DNA from: DMER64 sp964542305
Lineage (GTDB): Bacteria > Bacteroidota > Bacteroidia > Bacteroidales > UBA932
Length of the DNA stretch: 64,000 nt
NCBI GenBank assembly: GCA_964542305.1
Contig: CAZITX010000009.1
Span: forward strand, 21,859 to 85,858
Reading direction: 5' to 3'
Every line of letters starts with the position of its first letter. Positions within the stretch are counted from its first letter, which is position 1. Under the pieces are notes generated by a model, which had not been told where the DNA came from, ran no database searches, and saw only the letters and a list, made by a program, of their open reading frames with translations. The position numbers and the translations under genes are program-made. This document shows positions 26,695-35,524 of this stretch, piece by piece.

Positions 26695-27963
26695 TCACTC
26701 CAGTATTATTTCCACCACCCTGTTGATAAGGGTACGTTGGTATGATCTTTCAACCCTGATGTAATTACGTGTATAACCGTGCATTTTCCCGTCCCGTGTC
26801 TTTCCCTCGAACAAAACTTCCTCCTGCCTGCCTTTATTTGCAAGAATAAAATCACGGTGCAGCATATCGGATAACTCACCCAGTTTATGCGCCCTTTCTG
26901 TAATGATCCCATCCCGGATCCGCTCGCTAACCGGAAATGAGGCAGCCCGTGTGCCGGGCCTTACAGAGAACGGGAATACATGTAAAAAAGACGGCTTCAA
27001 TTCCTTAAGAAGATCACAGGTATTGATAAAATCTTTTTCGCTCTCGCCGGGAAACCCTGTTATCACATCAATTCCGGTAAAGGCATAAGGCATCATGGAG
27101 TGAATCTTCTTCATCTTATCGGTAAACAAGGCAACATTGTAACGTCTTCCCATTCTTTTCAGGACGGGATCACTACCGCTTTGCAAGGGTATATGAAAAT
27201 GAGGCAGAAAAGGTTTTCCGCCGGCAATTTTTTCTATGATACCATCGGTTAATAGATTCGGTTCAATGGAAGATATCCTGTACCTGTCTATTCCGGGAAC
27301 GGTTGCCAACGCATCCAGAAGATCGGAAAAAGACTCTCCCGTTGTTTTTCCGAAATCCCCGGTATTCACGCCGGTCAAAACGATCTCTTTGACTCCTTTG
27401 GAAGCGATTTCCATCGCCTGGCGTACTACATCAGCTATGGGTATGTTTCTGCTTCTTCCCCTGGCCAGGGGAACAGTACAGTAAGTACAACGGTAATCAC
27501 AGCCGTCCTGAACTTTCAGAAAAGATCGCGTCCTGTCCCGGTTGTTTTCTCCGGCCGAATAAGCACTGAAAAAGCCTTCCTCCGCTTCACTCGGGCCAAG
27601 GTATACTTTCCCTGTCTCCAAATCCCCTGCCGCACGGACGATCCGGTCTCTGTAACCGGTTCCGAACAATGATGAAATTCCAGGGATCGTTTCCAGACTG
27701 TCCGGTCTTAACTGCGCAGAACAACCTGTCACCACTACATATGCAGACGGATTGATCCTTAACACCCTGCGAATTGCCTGACGGCTTTTTTTATCTGCGT
27801 GTTCGGTTACCGAACAGGTATTGATCAGGTATACGTCCGCCTTCCCGGACGGACTGACTTTTTCATAGCCTTGTTGCATGAAATCCCGCGCTATGGTTGC
27901 ACTTTCGGCATAATTCAGTTTACAGCCAAGGGTTATAACGGCAAAAGTCTTTTTCTCATTCAT
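26695..27963 (-). CDS. mtaB: tRNA threonylcarbamoyladenosine methylthiotransferase MtaB
   Basis: 422 residues of the MiaB/MtaB radical-SAM methylthiotransferase family. The N-terminal UPF0004 domain has GCKLNYAES and NTCSVTEHAD with cluster cysteines. The radical-SAM CxxxCxxC is in DGCDYRCTYCTVP, and the C-terminal TRAM-like region follows. GCKLN (rather than GCQMN) and the length point to MtaB, which converts t6A37 to ms2t6A37 in ANN-decoding tRNAs. Its start overlaps folB by 8 bases if folB ends at 27956. Confidence 0.85.
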   Translation of the reverse strand: MNEKKTFAVITLGCKLNYAESATIARDFMQQGYEKVSPSGKADVYLINTCSVTEHADKKSRQAIRRVLRINPSAYVVVTGCSAQLRPDSLETIPGISSLFGTGYRDRIVRAAGDLETGKVYLGPSEAEEGFFSAYSAGENNRDRTRSFLKVQDGCDYRCTYCTVPLARGRSRNIPIADVVRQAMEIASKGVKEIVLTGVNTGDFGKTTGESFSDLLDALATVPGIDRYRISSIEPNLLTDGIIEKIAGGKPFLPHFHIPLQSGSDPVLKRMGRRYNVALFTDKMKKIHSMMPYAFTGIDVITGFPGESEKDFINTCDLLKELKPSFLHVFPFSVRPGTRAASFPVSERIRDGIITERAHKLGELSDMLHRDFILANKGRQEEVLFEGKTRDGKMHGYTRNYIRVERSYQRTLINRVVEIILE

Positions 27964-28321
27964 TTCGTAAATCCTTCCGGGTAAGTGTCACGGAAGCCCT
28001 ACCCGCTTCCCCGCCCAGCGAGGGAGCCATTTTTGAGACCGTAACCCGGCATTCACTAAGGGAAAAGGCCTCAGTAAGGCGTTGCAGGATCCTTCCGGCC
28101 ACATTTTCCAGTAACAAACTGGTAACCGACATCTCTGCAGATATCAATTCGTAAACACGAGAATAATCTATCGCATCTTCCAAACAGTCAGTCAAAGCCG
28201 CTTTACAACCGTCTGTATCCATTTCAACATCCACTTTAAACCGGGTGCCTATGAGACGTTCTTCCTCAAAACATCCGTGATGCGCGTAAAACATCAGATC
28301 ATGCAAAGCAATGGTAGCCAT
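27956..28321 (-). CDS. folB: Dihydroneopterin aldolase
   Basis: 121 residues from ATG 28321; a TTG two codons upstream is possible. Family motifs are FYAHHGCFEEERLIGTRF at the N-terminus, IDYSRVYELI, and LLENVAGRI with the catalytic-region lysine near KMAPSLGGE. The enzyme releases glycolaldehyde from dihydroneopterin in folate synthesis. It is embedded in an operon of cell-wall and tRNA-modification genes. Confidence 0.9.
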   Translation of the reverse strand: MATIALHDLMFYAHHGCFEEERLIGTRFKVDVEMDTDGCKAALTDCLEDAIDYSRVYELISAEMSVTSLLLENVAGRILQRLTEAFSLSECRVTVSKMAPSLGGEAGRASVTLTRKDLRNE

Positions 28322-28323
28322 AA

Positions 28324-29040
28324 TCAATCAGCCATTATTAAAAATACACATGGTTTTTTCCTGTAGATCCCTTCAAAACCGGGTTCGTTTTTTCGCCAGT
28401 CTTCTATAGTCCGTGTCCCGATAAAAGCATCAGGCATGGTAAGGTTAAGTGCAATTGTCAGCCTGGTGCGGGGATGACAACAAGCCACCAACGCCCGGAA
28501 CAATGCCGCATTCCTGTAAGGTGTTTCAATAAAGATCTGCGTCTGATGATCTCTTGCCGAGTCTCTTTCCAGTTCCCTGATCTTTTTATCCCTCATTTGC
28601 GGCTTAACCGGAAGGTACCCGTGGAATGCGAATTGCTGTCCATTGAGTCCCGAGGCCATAAGGGCCAGCATCAGGGAAGAAGGTCCGGTAAGAGGAACCA
28701 CCTGAAATCCGTTTTCATGTGCCAGAGCGACCAGGCCTGCACCCGGATCGGCCACGGCCGGCAATCCCGCTTCCGAGATCAGTCCCATTGAAAACCCTTT
28801 ACGCATGGGATCCAGCAATGGATTCATTTCTTCGGGAATAGTATGTTCATTCAACAATCCCATTTCGAGGGTTTGAACCTGTAATCCCAAAGAAGACAGA
28901 TAACGCCTGGCCGATCTCAATTCTTCAACTACAAAATAATGCAACTCCCTTACCTTCTCAATAGTTCCTTCGGGAATTACAAGCCGGGGATCCGCATCTC
29001 CCAGCGGTGCCGGTATCAGGTATAAGACCGCCTCTTTCAT
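28324..29040 (-). CDS. SAM-dependent methyltransferase, RsmI-like (tetrapyrrole-methylase fold)
   Basis: 238 residues. The N-terminal YLIPAPLGD, the SEAGLPAVADPGAGLVALAHENG motif with its glycine-rich SAM pocket, and PLTGPSSLMLALMASG are diagnostic of the RsmI/YraL family, which 2'-O-methylates C1402 of 16S rRNA. It is shorter than RsmI (about 285) and belongs to a Bacteroidota branch whose target has not been settled to my knowledge. It overlaps mltG by 4 bases. Confidence 0.75.
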   Translation of the reverse strand: MKEAVLYLIPAPLGDADPRLVIPEGTIEKVRELHYFVVEELRSARRYLSSLGLQVQTLEMGLLNEHTIPEEMNPLLDPMRKGFSMGLISEAGLPAVADPGAGLVALAHENGFQVVPLTGPSSLMLALMASGLNGQQFAFHGYLPVKPQMRDKKIRELERDSARDHQTQIFIETPYRNAALFRALVACCHPRTRLTIALNLTMPDAFIGTRTIEDWRKNEPGFEGIYRKKPCVFLIMAD

Positions 29041-30092
29041 TGTCCCTGCCCCTCCTGACTCAGACGCTCGGTTAAAGCTCGCTGGAATTTCCGGGCATTT
29101 TTCATATGTTCCCTTAATGTCGGGGCAAAGTTGTGGTACCCGCTAAAATCTTCTTTGGCACAGAAGTACAGGTAATCGTGATCCTGATAATTCAATACGG
29201 CATCTATGGCTTCAATGGATGGTACACTTATGGGACCGGGAGGAAGCCCCCGGTTTCTGTACGTATTGTACGGAGAGTCAATGCGTGTGTGTGTTCTGAG
29301 TACCCTCCTGATGGAATAATCCCCGGCTGCAAAGATCAATGTAGGATCTGCCTGCAAAGGCATATTTATCCGGATACGGTTAATATAAACACCTGCAACA
29401 GCAGGCATTTCATCGGTTTTCTTAGTTTCTTCGTAAACAATAGACGCCAGCGTACTCACTTCCATAGGCGTCATGCCCAGCTGCCGTGCTTTTTCCTTCC
29501 TGGTCTCGTTCCAGAATTGATTGTATTCACGGCACATCCGTTTTAGAAGTTCTTCTTCCGATATGGTCCAATAAACTTCGTATGTATTGGGGATGAACAT
29601 TCCCCTTACACTTACCGAATCAAAACCCATGGAAGCAATCAGGGAATCGTTCCTGATATGAGACAACACACCTGCCGAATCAATTTCCAGGTTCCGGGAC
29701 AATACGGCAGCCAACCGTTCAAACGTCCTGATGGTCCCCGATATGGTGATATTCAAAGGATCCTGCCAGCCCATGGCCAACTTTCTTGCCAGCTGCTGGT
29801 TATTCATACCGGGATCAACGGCATACCTTCCCGGGTGCACATTGTCCGGAAGGTTTTCATGCCCGGCAGCCCAACGGAAAGTTTTTTCAATTTTTAAATA
29901 ACCGTTACCGGTAAGGCTGTCCATCAGTTGTTCAAAGTCCGCTCCGTGGGGGACCAACAAATAAGAAACAACATTGTTTTGAGTTACAATATTCTTGTGG
30001 CGAAAAGTAAAAAAAAGTAATCCGGCTGCAATGACTACCATTAACAGGATCAAAACCAAAAAACTTCTAAAAATGCCCGTTCGTCTTTTCAT
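29037..30092 (-). CDS. mltG: Endolytic transglycosylase MltG
   Basis: 351 residues with one N-terminal membrane helix (about 10-28) and the YceG domain in the periplasm. The catalytic region reads STLASIVYEETK, followed by VAGVYINRIRINMPLQADPT and the PYNTYRNRGLPPGPIS block. MltG cuts nascent glycan strands and so sets glycan chain length. It follows a glucosaminidase gene by 11 bases, and both act on peptidoglycan. Confidence 0.92.
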   Translation of the reverse strand: MKRRTGIFRSFLVLILLMVVIAAGLLFFTFRHKNIVTQNNVVSYLLVPHGADFEQLMDSLTGNGYLKIEKTFRWAAGHENLPDNVHPGRYAVDPGMNNQQLARKLAMGWQDPLNITISGTIRTFERLAAVLSRNLEIDSAGVLSHIRNDSLIASMGFDSVSVRGMFIPNTYEVYWTISEEELLKRMCREYNQFWNETRKEKARQLGMTPMEVSTLASIVYEETKKTDEMPAVAGVYINRIRINMPLQADPTLIFAAGDYSIRRVLRTHTRIDSPYNTYRNRGLPPGPISVPSIEAIDAVLNYQDHDYLYFCAKEDFSGYHNFAPTLREHMKNARKFQRALTERLSQEGQGQ

Positions 30093-30103
30093 GCAATTAG
30101 TAA

Positions 30104-31075
30104 TTATCTGAGACGTAATACAGTTCCCGTGATCAATTCACCTTCAATCCCGTGGTTCATATCACGAATTGAACCCATTCTTATTCCAAAACGCTGGGAT
30201 ACATCACGCCAGGTTTCCCCTTCACGGGATGTCCAGGTGGAAGTACCTTCCGGACCTTTTTTAGCTTTACGTTCCAAGTAAACCTTTTCTCCTACAGCTA
30301 ATCCGGCATTCCGGGGAACATCGTTAAAGCGGGTGATCTCTCCACGGAAAAGCCTGTATTCAGCAGCAAGTGAACGGTAAGTATCTCCGGGTGCGGCCAG
30401 TACATATCTTTTCCCGTTGGTCAACCGGATCCGTCTTTCCACCGAGATGGTAAACACATCATCGTCCTTAGCGGGTAAAGGTTTTCCCGCAGGGATCCCG
30501 GTAACAACGGGTTCCTCCCCTGCTTCAGTAAGAGGATAACTGTCGTATATTTCCAATCCGTTCTTTTCTATAAGATCTATGAGCAATTGCGCATACCTGG
30601 GATTTGTGGCATAACCCGCCTCTTTAAGTCCGTATGCCCAAGCTTTGTAATCTTTTGGATCCAGATCAAATAAACCGGCGTAACGGGGTCGTGTTCTTAA
30701 AAATTCAGAATGATCGTAATAGGAATCTTCCGGGGTAGGATATTTTCTGAAACATTCCCCGGCGGCATCGTCGTCGTGATAGATCCGGTCTCCCTCCCAT
30801 TCATGACATTTAATACCAAAATGATTGTTTGCTTCTACGGCCAGGCGACTGTTCCCGTTGCCCGATTCCAGGCAACCCTGCGCCAGAATGATACTGGCAG
30901 GTATGCCGTATCGGTGCATCTGCTTTACGGCAATATTTTTGTAACGAGCTATGTATTGCTCACGTGTCAATTCCTGAACCCGTTGACCGGATAAAGAACC
31001 GGCGGCACCTGCGACATTCACCGGGAGAATAAATAAAACAATGCAAAATGCCTTATATAGACACGGATTCAACAT
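30104..31075 (-). CDS. Secreted glucosaminidase (GH73-like) with two LysM domains
   Basis: 323 residues from ATG 31075, which starts a signal peptide; the in-frame ATG 17 codons upstream lies beyond the promoter box. Residues about 35-175 form a GH73 lysozyme-like domain with catalytic glutamate in GCLESGNGNS and the NNHFGIKCHEW and AGYATNPRYA motifs. Two LysM-like repeats close the protein at about 215-265 and 280-323. It should hydrolyse GlcNAc-MurNAc bonds in peptidoglycan. First gene of a seven-gene operon. Confidence 0.8.
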   Translation of the reverse strand: MLNPCLYKAFCIVLFILPVNVAGAAGSLSGQRVQELTREQYIARYKNIAVKQMHRYGIPASIILAQGCLESGNGNSRLAVEANNHFGIKCHEWEGDRIYHDDDAAGECFRKYPTPEDSYYDHSEFLRTRPRYAGLFDLDPKDYKAWAYGLKEAGYATNPRYAQLLIDLIEKNGLEIYDSYPLTEAGEEPVVTGIPAGKPLPAKDDDVFTISVERRIRLTNGKRYVLAAPGDTYRSLAAEYRLFRGEITRFNDVPRNAGLAVGEKVYLERKAKKGPEGTSTWTSREGETWRDVSQRFGIRMGSIRDMNHGIEGELITGTVLRLR

Positions 31076-31079
31076 GCTG

Positions 31080-31106
31080 CAAATGTAGTATAAATTATTA
31101 TATTTG
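31080..31106. promoter_or_regulatory. Back-to-back divergent promoters
   Basis: TACATTTG on the minus strand (31087-31080), 4 bases before the glucosaminidase ATG, and TATATTTG on the plus strand (31099-31106), 23 bases before cdd. The gap between the boxes is 11 bases, as at 3445-3471. Confidence 0.6.
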
Positions 31107-31129
31107 CGTTCTATAAACCACCACACCTC

Positions 31130-31567
31130 ATGAACAGGAGTACCCTTAAGATAGATTACACAGAGACGGTCAAAGAGAACCTGGACCGGGAAGATTCCGA
31201 ATTAATAGATATGGCTTTCCAGGCGGCACACAATGCCTATTCACCTTATTCAAACTTTAAGGTGGGAGCCGCTGTCCGGCTGGACAGCGGGATGATCCTG
31301 CAGGGAAACAACCAGGAAAATGCCAGCTTTCCTGCCGGAATATGTGCCGAGCGTGCAGCCATTTTTTACGCGCACGCCAATTTCCCTGAATCAAAAATCC
31401 GGACCATTGCAATTACCGCCTCTCCTTGTGGAATTTGTCGCCAGGCACTTCTGGAAAGTGAAAAAAGAGCCGGTGCTCCCGTACGCATTATCCTGGCAAA
31501 CGAAGATAAGATCTTTATTTTTGAAAGCGTTAAAGATCTCCTGCCTTTCGGATTTGATTCTTTCTGA
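31130..31567 (+). CDS. cdd: Cytidine deaminase
   Basis: 145 residues, homotetrameric-type CDA. SPYSNFKVGAA at about residue 38, the zinc/catalytic CAERAA at about 72 and the second zinc pair in SPCGICRQ. It deaminates cytidine and deoxycytidine to uridine forms for salvage, consistent with the uridine-phosphorylase-like gene at 10254. The promoter of the SRP RNA starts within its last codons. Confidence 0.93.
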   Translation: MNRSTLKIDYTETVKENLDREDSELIDMAFQAAHNAYSPYSNFKVGAAVRLDSGMILQGNNQENASFPAGICAERAAIFYAHANFPESKIRTIAITASPCGICRQALLESEKRAGAPVRIILANEDKIFIFESVKDLLPFGFDSF

Positions 31568-31582
31568 TTTTTTGTACCTTTG
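31553..31582 (+). promoter_or_regulatory. Promoter of the SRP RNA
   Basis: -33 element TTTG at 31553-31556 and -7 element TACCTTTG at 31575-31582, separated by 18 bases, matching the Bacteroidota consensus TTTG-N19-21-TAnnTTTG almost perfectly. The RNA begins about 5 bases downstream. It overlaps the end of cdd. Confidence 0.75.
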
Positions 31583-31586
31583 CCAC

Positions 31587-31683
31587 GGGTAAGTCGTGTA
31601 CGACCAGCTCCCACTGAACTCCCCCAGGGTTGGAAGACAGCAAGGGTAGGTGGTTGTAGCGGTGCGATACACCAAGCTTACCC
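31587..31683 (+). ncRNA. ffs: 4.5S signal recognition particle RNA
   Basis: About 97 bases. The terminal stem GGGTAAG (31587-31593) pairs with CTTACCC (31677-31683). The apical part at about 31625-31648 has the conserved SRP loop layout, with a GGAA tetraloop and the asymmetric AGCA internal loop (CAGGGTTGGAAGACAGCAAGGG). A T-run (31684-31689) follows directly as terminator. The RNA binds Ffh for co-translational targeting. Confidence 0.85.
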
Positions 31684-31697
31684 TTTTTTATTTCAAT

Positions 31698-32792
31698 ATG
31701 AAAATAGCCATCGGATTGTCAGGCGGAGTGGATTCTTCCGTAGCTGCCCTGCTTTTGAAACAAAAGGGGTATGATCTTATTGCTATGTTCATGCGTAACT
31801 GGCACGACACTACGGGGACTTTGCACGGAGACTGCGCCTGGGAAGAAGACCTGGATCTGGCCAAAATGGTTGCCCGCAAACTGGATATCCCTTTTCATTT
31901 TACGGACCTGAGCCGGGAATACCGTGAGAAAGTAGTAGATTATATGTTCAACGAATACGGAAAAGGCCGCACACCCAATCCGGATGTGTTGTGTAACCGT
32001 GAGATCAAATTCGATGCATTTCTGCAAAAAGCATTTGAACTGGGTGCACAAAAAGTGGCTACCGGCCATTACTGCAGGACGGATATGACTGCCGGCGGGG
32101 AATACAGGCTCTTGCAGGGGATCGACAGCAATAAAGACCAGTCTTATTTTCTGTGCCAGCTTAACCAGGAGCAATTGTCCAGGGCGATCTTCCCCATAGG
32201 TGAACTCAGAAAACCGCAGGTCAGGGAGCTGGCACAGGAAGCCGGTCTGCCCACGGCCGACAGGAAGGATTCCCAGGGTATTTGTTTTGTGGGAAAGGTG
32301 GACCTGCCCGTCTTTTTACAACAAAAGCTCAAGCCGCGCGAAGGAGATGTGGTGGAAATTTTCCGGGATGGTTCCGGCAAAACCATCGGCAAGCATAACG
32401 GGGCTCATTTCTATACCATCGGACAGCGTAAAGGACTAAATATAGGCGGACACGTCCATCCCTTGTTTGTACTTTCGACAGACATTGAAAACAATACAGT
32501 TTATGTGGGAGAAGGACAGGACCATCCCGGATTGTACCACAACAAACTCACAGTTGAAGCAAAAGATATTCACTGGATACGTCCCGGCCTGAAATTACGG
32601 GAAGGTGAAGAGCGTCCCTTCAGTATCCGCATACGTTACAGGCAACCACTCCAAAACGGAATAGTAAAGTGTGAAAACGGAATAACCATTTCCTTCACAG
32701 AACCTCAACGCGGTATTACTCCCGGACAGTTTGCAGCCTGGTACTCGGGAGAGGAACTGGCAGGGTCCGGTATCATAGCATCCCGTTTATAA
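31698..32792 (+). CDS. mnmA: tRNA-specific 2-thiouridylase MnmA
   Basis: 364 residues from ATG 31698, which begins MKIAIGLSGGVDSS; upstream in-frame codons lie in the SRP RNA. The PP-loop SGGVDSS is at the N-terminus, NPDVLCNREIKF with one catalytic cysteine at about residue 96, and the second in SQGICFVGKV. It thiolates U34 of Lys, Glu and Gln tRNAs. The last 20 bases overlap the convergent S41 protease gene. Confidence 0.95.
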   Translation: MKIAIGLSGGVDSSVAALLLKQKGYDLIAMFMRNWHDTTGTLHGDCAWEEDLDLAKMVARKLDIPFHFTDLSREYREKVVDYMFNEYGKGRTPNPDVLCNREIKFDAFLQKAFELGAQKVATGHYCRTDMTAGGEYRLLQGIDSNKDQSYFLCQLNQEQLSRAIFPIGELRKPQVRELAQEAGLPTADRKDSQGICFVGKVDLPVFLQQKLKPREGDVVEIFRDGSGKTIGKHNGAHFYTIGQRKGLNIGGHVHPLFVLSTDIENNTVYVGEGQDHPGLYHNKLTVEAKDIHWIRPGLKLREGEERPFSIRIRYRQPLQNGIVKCENGITISFTEPQRGITPGQFAAWYSGEELAGSGIIASRL

Positions 32793-34356
32793 CTTCCAAT
32801 GCTTTCCGGTATTCAGGCAGTAACGGGTTGATCACCCTGTAGAAACATCCTTGTCCGAACAGCCGGGCCCCTATTAAAGCCTTGAGCTGCATTCTGATGT
32901 GTTTTTCAGATAATGCCAGGTCACCTTCACCCGGAACGATCCCTTCTTTTTCCGCATATTCCAACAGGCGGTCAAACGGAACTTGCTCCGTTGTTACACC
33001 TTTATCGAACGATTCAAAAGAATCGTAACGCTTTGACAAGTCATCCCTTTGCGTATCCAAAAAATCATTGATAAAAGCATTTACAATCCCCCTGCGGGCC
33101 AATTGCATGTAGAATTCCGAATAATAGGTAGTATCTGCAGGGACAAACACATCGGGCATTATCCCGCCTCCCCCGTATACGATCCTGTTTTCTTTCAACG
33201 TTCTGAATGCCAACGAATCCGGTATCTCAATACTGTCTTCATGATACGATTCGCCCCTTTGGTAGCGTTCCAGGAAATCCCTGTAATACAGATCCTTCTC
33301 TCCCATTTCATAAGGAGACTGGATCACCCGGCCGCTTGGGGTATGGTACCTTGCCACGGTCAGGCGCATTTCCGAACCGTCGCTCAACGGGAACGATTGC
33401 TGTACCAGGCCTTTCCCAAACGAACGCCGTCCGACTATCATTCCGCGGTCCCAGTCCTGAATGGCTCCCGCCACGATCTCACTTGCCGAGGCGGATCTTT
33501 CATCTATCAGCACAACAACCGGAGTGTTCACAAAGAAACCCATTCCCGAGGCCTGGATCTCCCGGCGGTTCATTTTTCCGCCTTCCGTAAAGAGTACCAG
33601 CTCTCCTTTTTTCAAAAATTGTTCTGCCAGGAAAACCGCGGCCCCCAGAAAACCGCCTCCGTTACCCTGAAGATCCAGGATCAATCCGTCGGGCATCCTT
33701 TCAATCCCCCTGAAAGCCTCAATGAATTCTTCCTGAGTAGTCAGGGCAAATTTGTTCAGCTTGACGTACATGATACCGGGAGCTGCCCAGTAAGCAGCAT
33801 CTATACTGTTGATGGGAATTTTATCCCGTACCACTTCAAAATACAACAGATCACTTTCTCCCCTGCGTTTTACGGTCAGCCCCACACGGGTGCCTTTGGG
33901 ACCTCTCAGTAAATCGTATACCTGCTGGTTGGTAAGGTCCGGAGAGGATATCTCCTTACTGTCCACGGCCACTATCCTGTCGTCTGCCCTTATACCTACA
34001 CTTTCAGAAGGAGCCCCTGCTATCGGATTGACAACTACCAATGTATCCCGTATGATGGCAAACTCAATGCCGATCCCTTCAAAATTGCCTTCCAGGGGTT
34101 CATTCATGGCTTTTACTTCATCGGCCGGTATATAACTTGAATGCGGGTCCAGCTGGTCTACCAGTGTCTTCATCATGCCATCCACAACCTTTTCCGTATC
34201 AATACTATCCAGATAGTACTGCCCGACGTAAAACAACGCCTGTCCCATTTTGTTGACCTGTTGATTCAGTCTGTCATCAGAAATTTGTGAATAAGCAGGC
34301 CGGCTTACCATCAACGCGAAAGCCAAAAAAGGCAGAATAAAGGGGATTTTTCTCAT
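32773..34356 (-). CDS. S41 C-terminal processing peptidase
   Basis: 527 residues. Signal peptide to AYSQ; PDZ domain at about 80-165 (GIRADDRIVAVDSKE, VGLTVKRRG); S41 core with GLILDLQGNGGG, the catalytic serine in DERSASASE, and the catalytic lysine in RRSFGKGLVQ. The C-terminal 120 residues are a helical extension. Tail-specific proteases trim or degrade periplasmic and envelope proteins. A -7 box TACATTTG is 6 bases before the ATG. Confidence 0.92.
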   Translation of the reverse strand: MRKIPFILPFLAFALMVSRPAYSQISDDRLNQQVNKMGQALFYVGQYYLDSIDTEKVVDGMMKTLVDQLDPHSSYIPADEVKAMNEPLEGNFEGIGIEFAIIRDTLVVVNPIAGAPSESVGIRADDRIVAVDSKEISSPDLTNQQVYDLLRGPKGTRVGLTVKRRGESDLLYFEVVRDKIPINSIDAAYWAAPGIMYVKLNKFALTTQEEFIEAFRGIERMPDGLILDLQGNGGGFLGAAVFLAEQFLKKGELVLFTEGGKMNRREIQASGMGFFVNTPVVVLIDERSASASEIVAGAIQDWDRGMIVGRRSFGKGLVQQSFPLSDGSEMRLTVARYHTPSGRVIQSPYEMGEKDLYYRDFLERYQRGESYHEDSIEIPDSLAFRTLKENRIVYGGGGIMPDVFVPADTTYYSEFYMQLARRGIVNAFINDFLDTQRDDLSKRYDSFESFDKGVTTEQVPFDRLLEYAEKEGIVPGEGDLALSEKHIRMQLKALIGARLFGQGCFYRVINPLLPEYRKALEVINGML

Positions 34357-34362
34357 AATTCA

Positions 34363-34370
34363 CAAATGTA
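34363..34370 (-). promoter_or_regulatory. -7 box TACATTTG of the S41 peptidase gene
   Basis: Perfect consensus match. Its surroundings (TATTACATTTGTGA) are nearly the same as those of the 5-alpha-reductase promoter, with the same 6-base distance to the ATG. Confidence 0.5.
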
Positions 34371-34416
34371 ATAAATATTACTCCTCTTACGGATTTTTTA
34401 AATCAGGTTATTATTT

Positions 34417-34449
34417 TAGTAAATGCTTTTACTATATTTGCATTTACTA
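34417..34449 (+). promoter_or_regulatory. Porin promoter flanked by a 10-bp inverted repeat
   Basis: The -7 box TATATTTG lies at 34433-34440. It is enclosed by TAGTAAATGC (34417-34426) and its exact reverse complement GCATTTACTA (34440-34449). A dimeric regulator bound here would cover the promoter, so I read it as a candidate operator for the porin-YeiH pair. Confidence 0.5.
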
Positions 34450-34481
34450 TCTAACCTTATACTATCTTAAAGACCTGATCT

Positions 34482-35495
34482 ATGAAAAAAACCATCCGGC
34501 CTGTCATCGTGTTGTTTTTGATATTCTTTACTGCCGTACCTGTATGGGCCCAGGTATCAGAACTTGAAGAAAGAACATCCAAACTGGAGAGTATCGTGGC
34601 AAAGCTGCCTAAAGTCTCGGGTTTTTTAAATTTACGATACCAATATGAAAACGATCAAAATTCTTTTGATATCCGTCGTGCCAGACTAGATTTCAAAGGC
34701 GATCTTGTGAAATGGCTCGATTACAGATTGCAGGTTGACTTTGCTTCCTCGCCAAAGATCATTGATGCGTATGTCAGGCTCAAAATCAGCCCCATGTTCA
34801 ATATACAGGCAGGTCAGTTTAAACTGGCGTTTTCCCTTGAAAATCCATATGGCCCATTAACACTGGAGACTATGGATAATTCTCAGGTAGTAAGTTACCT
34901 TTCAGGTATCAACGACCTTGCCGGGAGCAAAGCAGCCGGAAGGGACCTGGGAGTTGCCGTTTACGGTGGCTTCTTTCAACAGGATGGTTACAATATTATC
35001 GATTACGTAGTTGGTCTGTACAACGGTACGGGTATAAATGTAAAAGACAACAATAAACATAAGGACATCACAGGACGGCTGGAGATCCATCCCATACGCC
35101 CGGTAACCCTGACCGCATCTTATTACAACGGAAAAATTGGGGAAGACGGTTCACTGAAACCCAGAATACGCTATGGATTCGGGGGCCGTTACGACGACGG
35201 GACCATACTGTTGAGGGGTGAATACCTGAAAGGAAAAACCGATCAAACAGACAGCGAAGGTTTTTACGTTGTGGCGGGATACAAGTTCGCCGGAAAATTT
35301 CAGCCTTTGCTGAAATACGATTTCATGCGCAAAGACCTGGCCAATGAGAATTCGCGGCAAATAAACTACTTGGTGGGATTTGATTATTGGCCTCACAAAA
35401 TGTTCCGGGTACAGGTCAATTACACCTACCGTACATTTATTGAAAAAGAAAACAACAACGGATTGCTGGGCATTATGCTTACAGCCCGTTTCTAA
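34482..35495 (+). CDS. Porin of the OprO/OprP (phosphate-selective) family
   Basis: 337 residues. Signal peptide (to VWAQ), a short coiled-coil (VSELEERTSKLESIVAKL) as in trimeric OprO/P porins, then a beta-barrel with the family patterns DIRRARLDFKGDL, YRLQVDFASSP, QAGQFKLAFSLE and a C-terminal aromatic (ARF). Family members take up phosphate or pyrophosphate. The next gene, 29 bases away, is an anion exporter, so the ligand may be another oxyanion. Confidence 0.8.
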   Translation: MKKTIRPVIVLFLIFFTAVPVWAQVSELEERTSKLESIVAKLPKVSGFLNLRYQYENDQNSFDIRRARLDFKGDLVKWLDYRLQVDFASSPKIIDAYVRLKISPMFNIQAGQFKLAFSLENPYGPLTLETMDNSQVVSYLSGINDLAGSKAAGRDLGVAVYGGFFQQDGYNIIDYVVGLYNGTGINVKDNNKHKDITGRLEIHPIRPVTLTASYYNGKIGEDGSLKPRIRYGFGGRYDDGTILLRGEYLKGKTDQTDSEGFYVVAGYKFAGKFQPLLKYDFMRKDLANENSRQINYLVGFDYWPHKMFRVQVNYTYRTFIEKENNNGLLGIMLTARF

Positions 35496-35524
35496 TGAAA
35501 AGAATTAACTAAAACCTGATTGAT

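Noticed and set aside
31391..31675. Minus-strand frames over cdd and the SRP RNA
   Set aside because: They run antisense to a well-supported enzyme gene and a structured RNA; no homology is recognisable.
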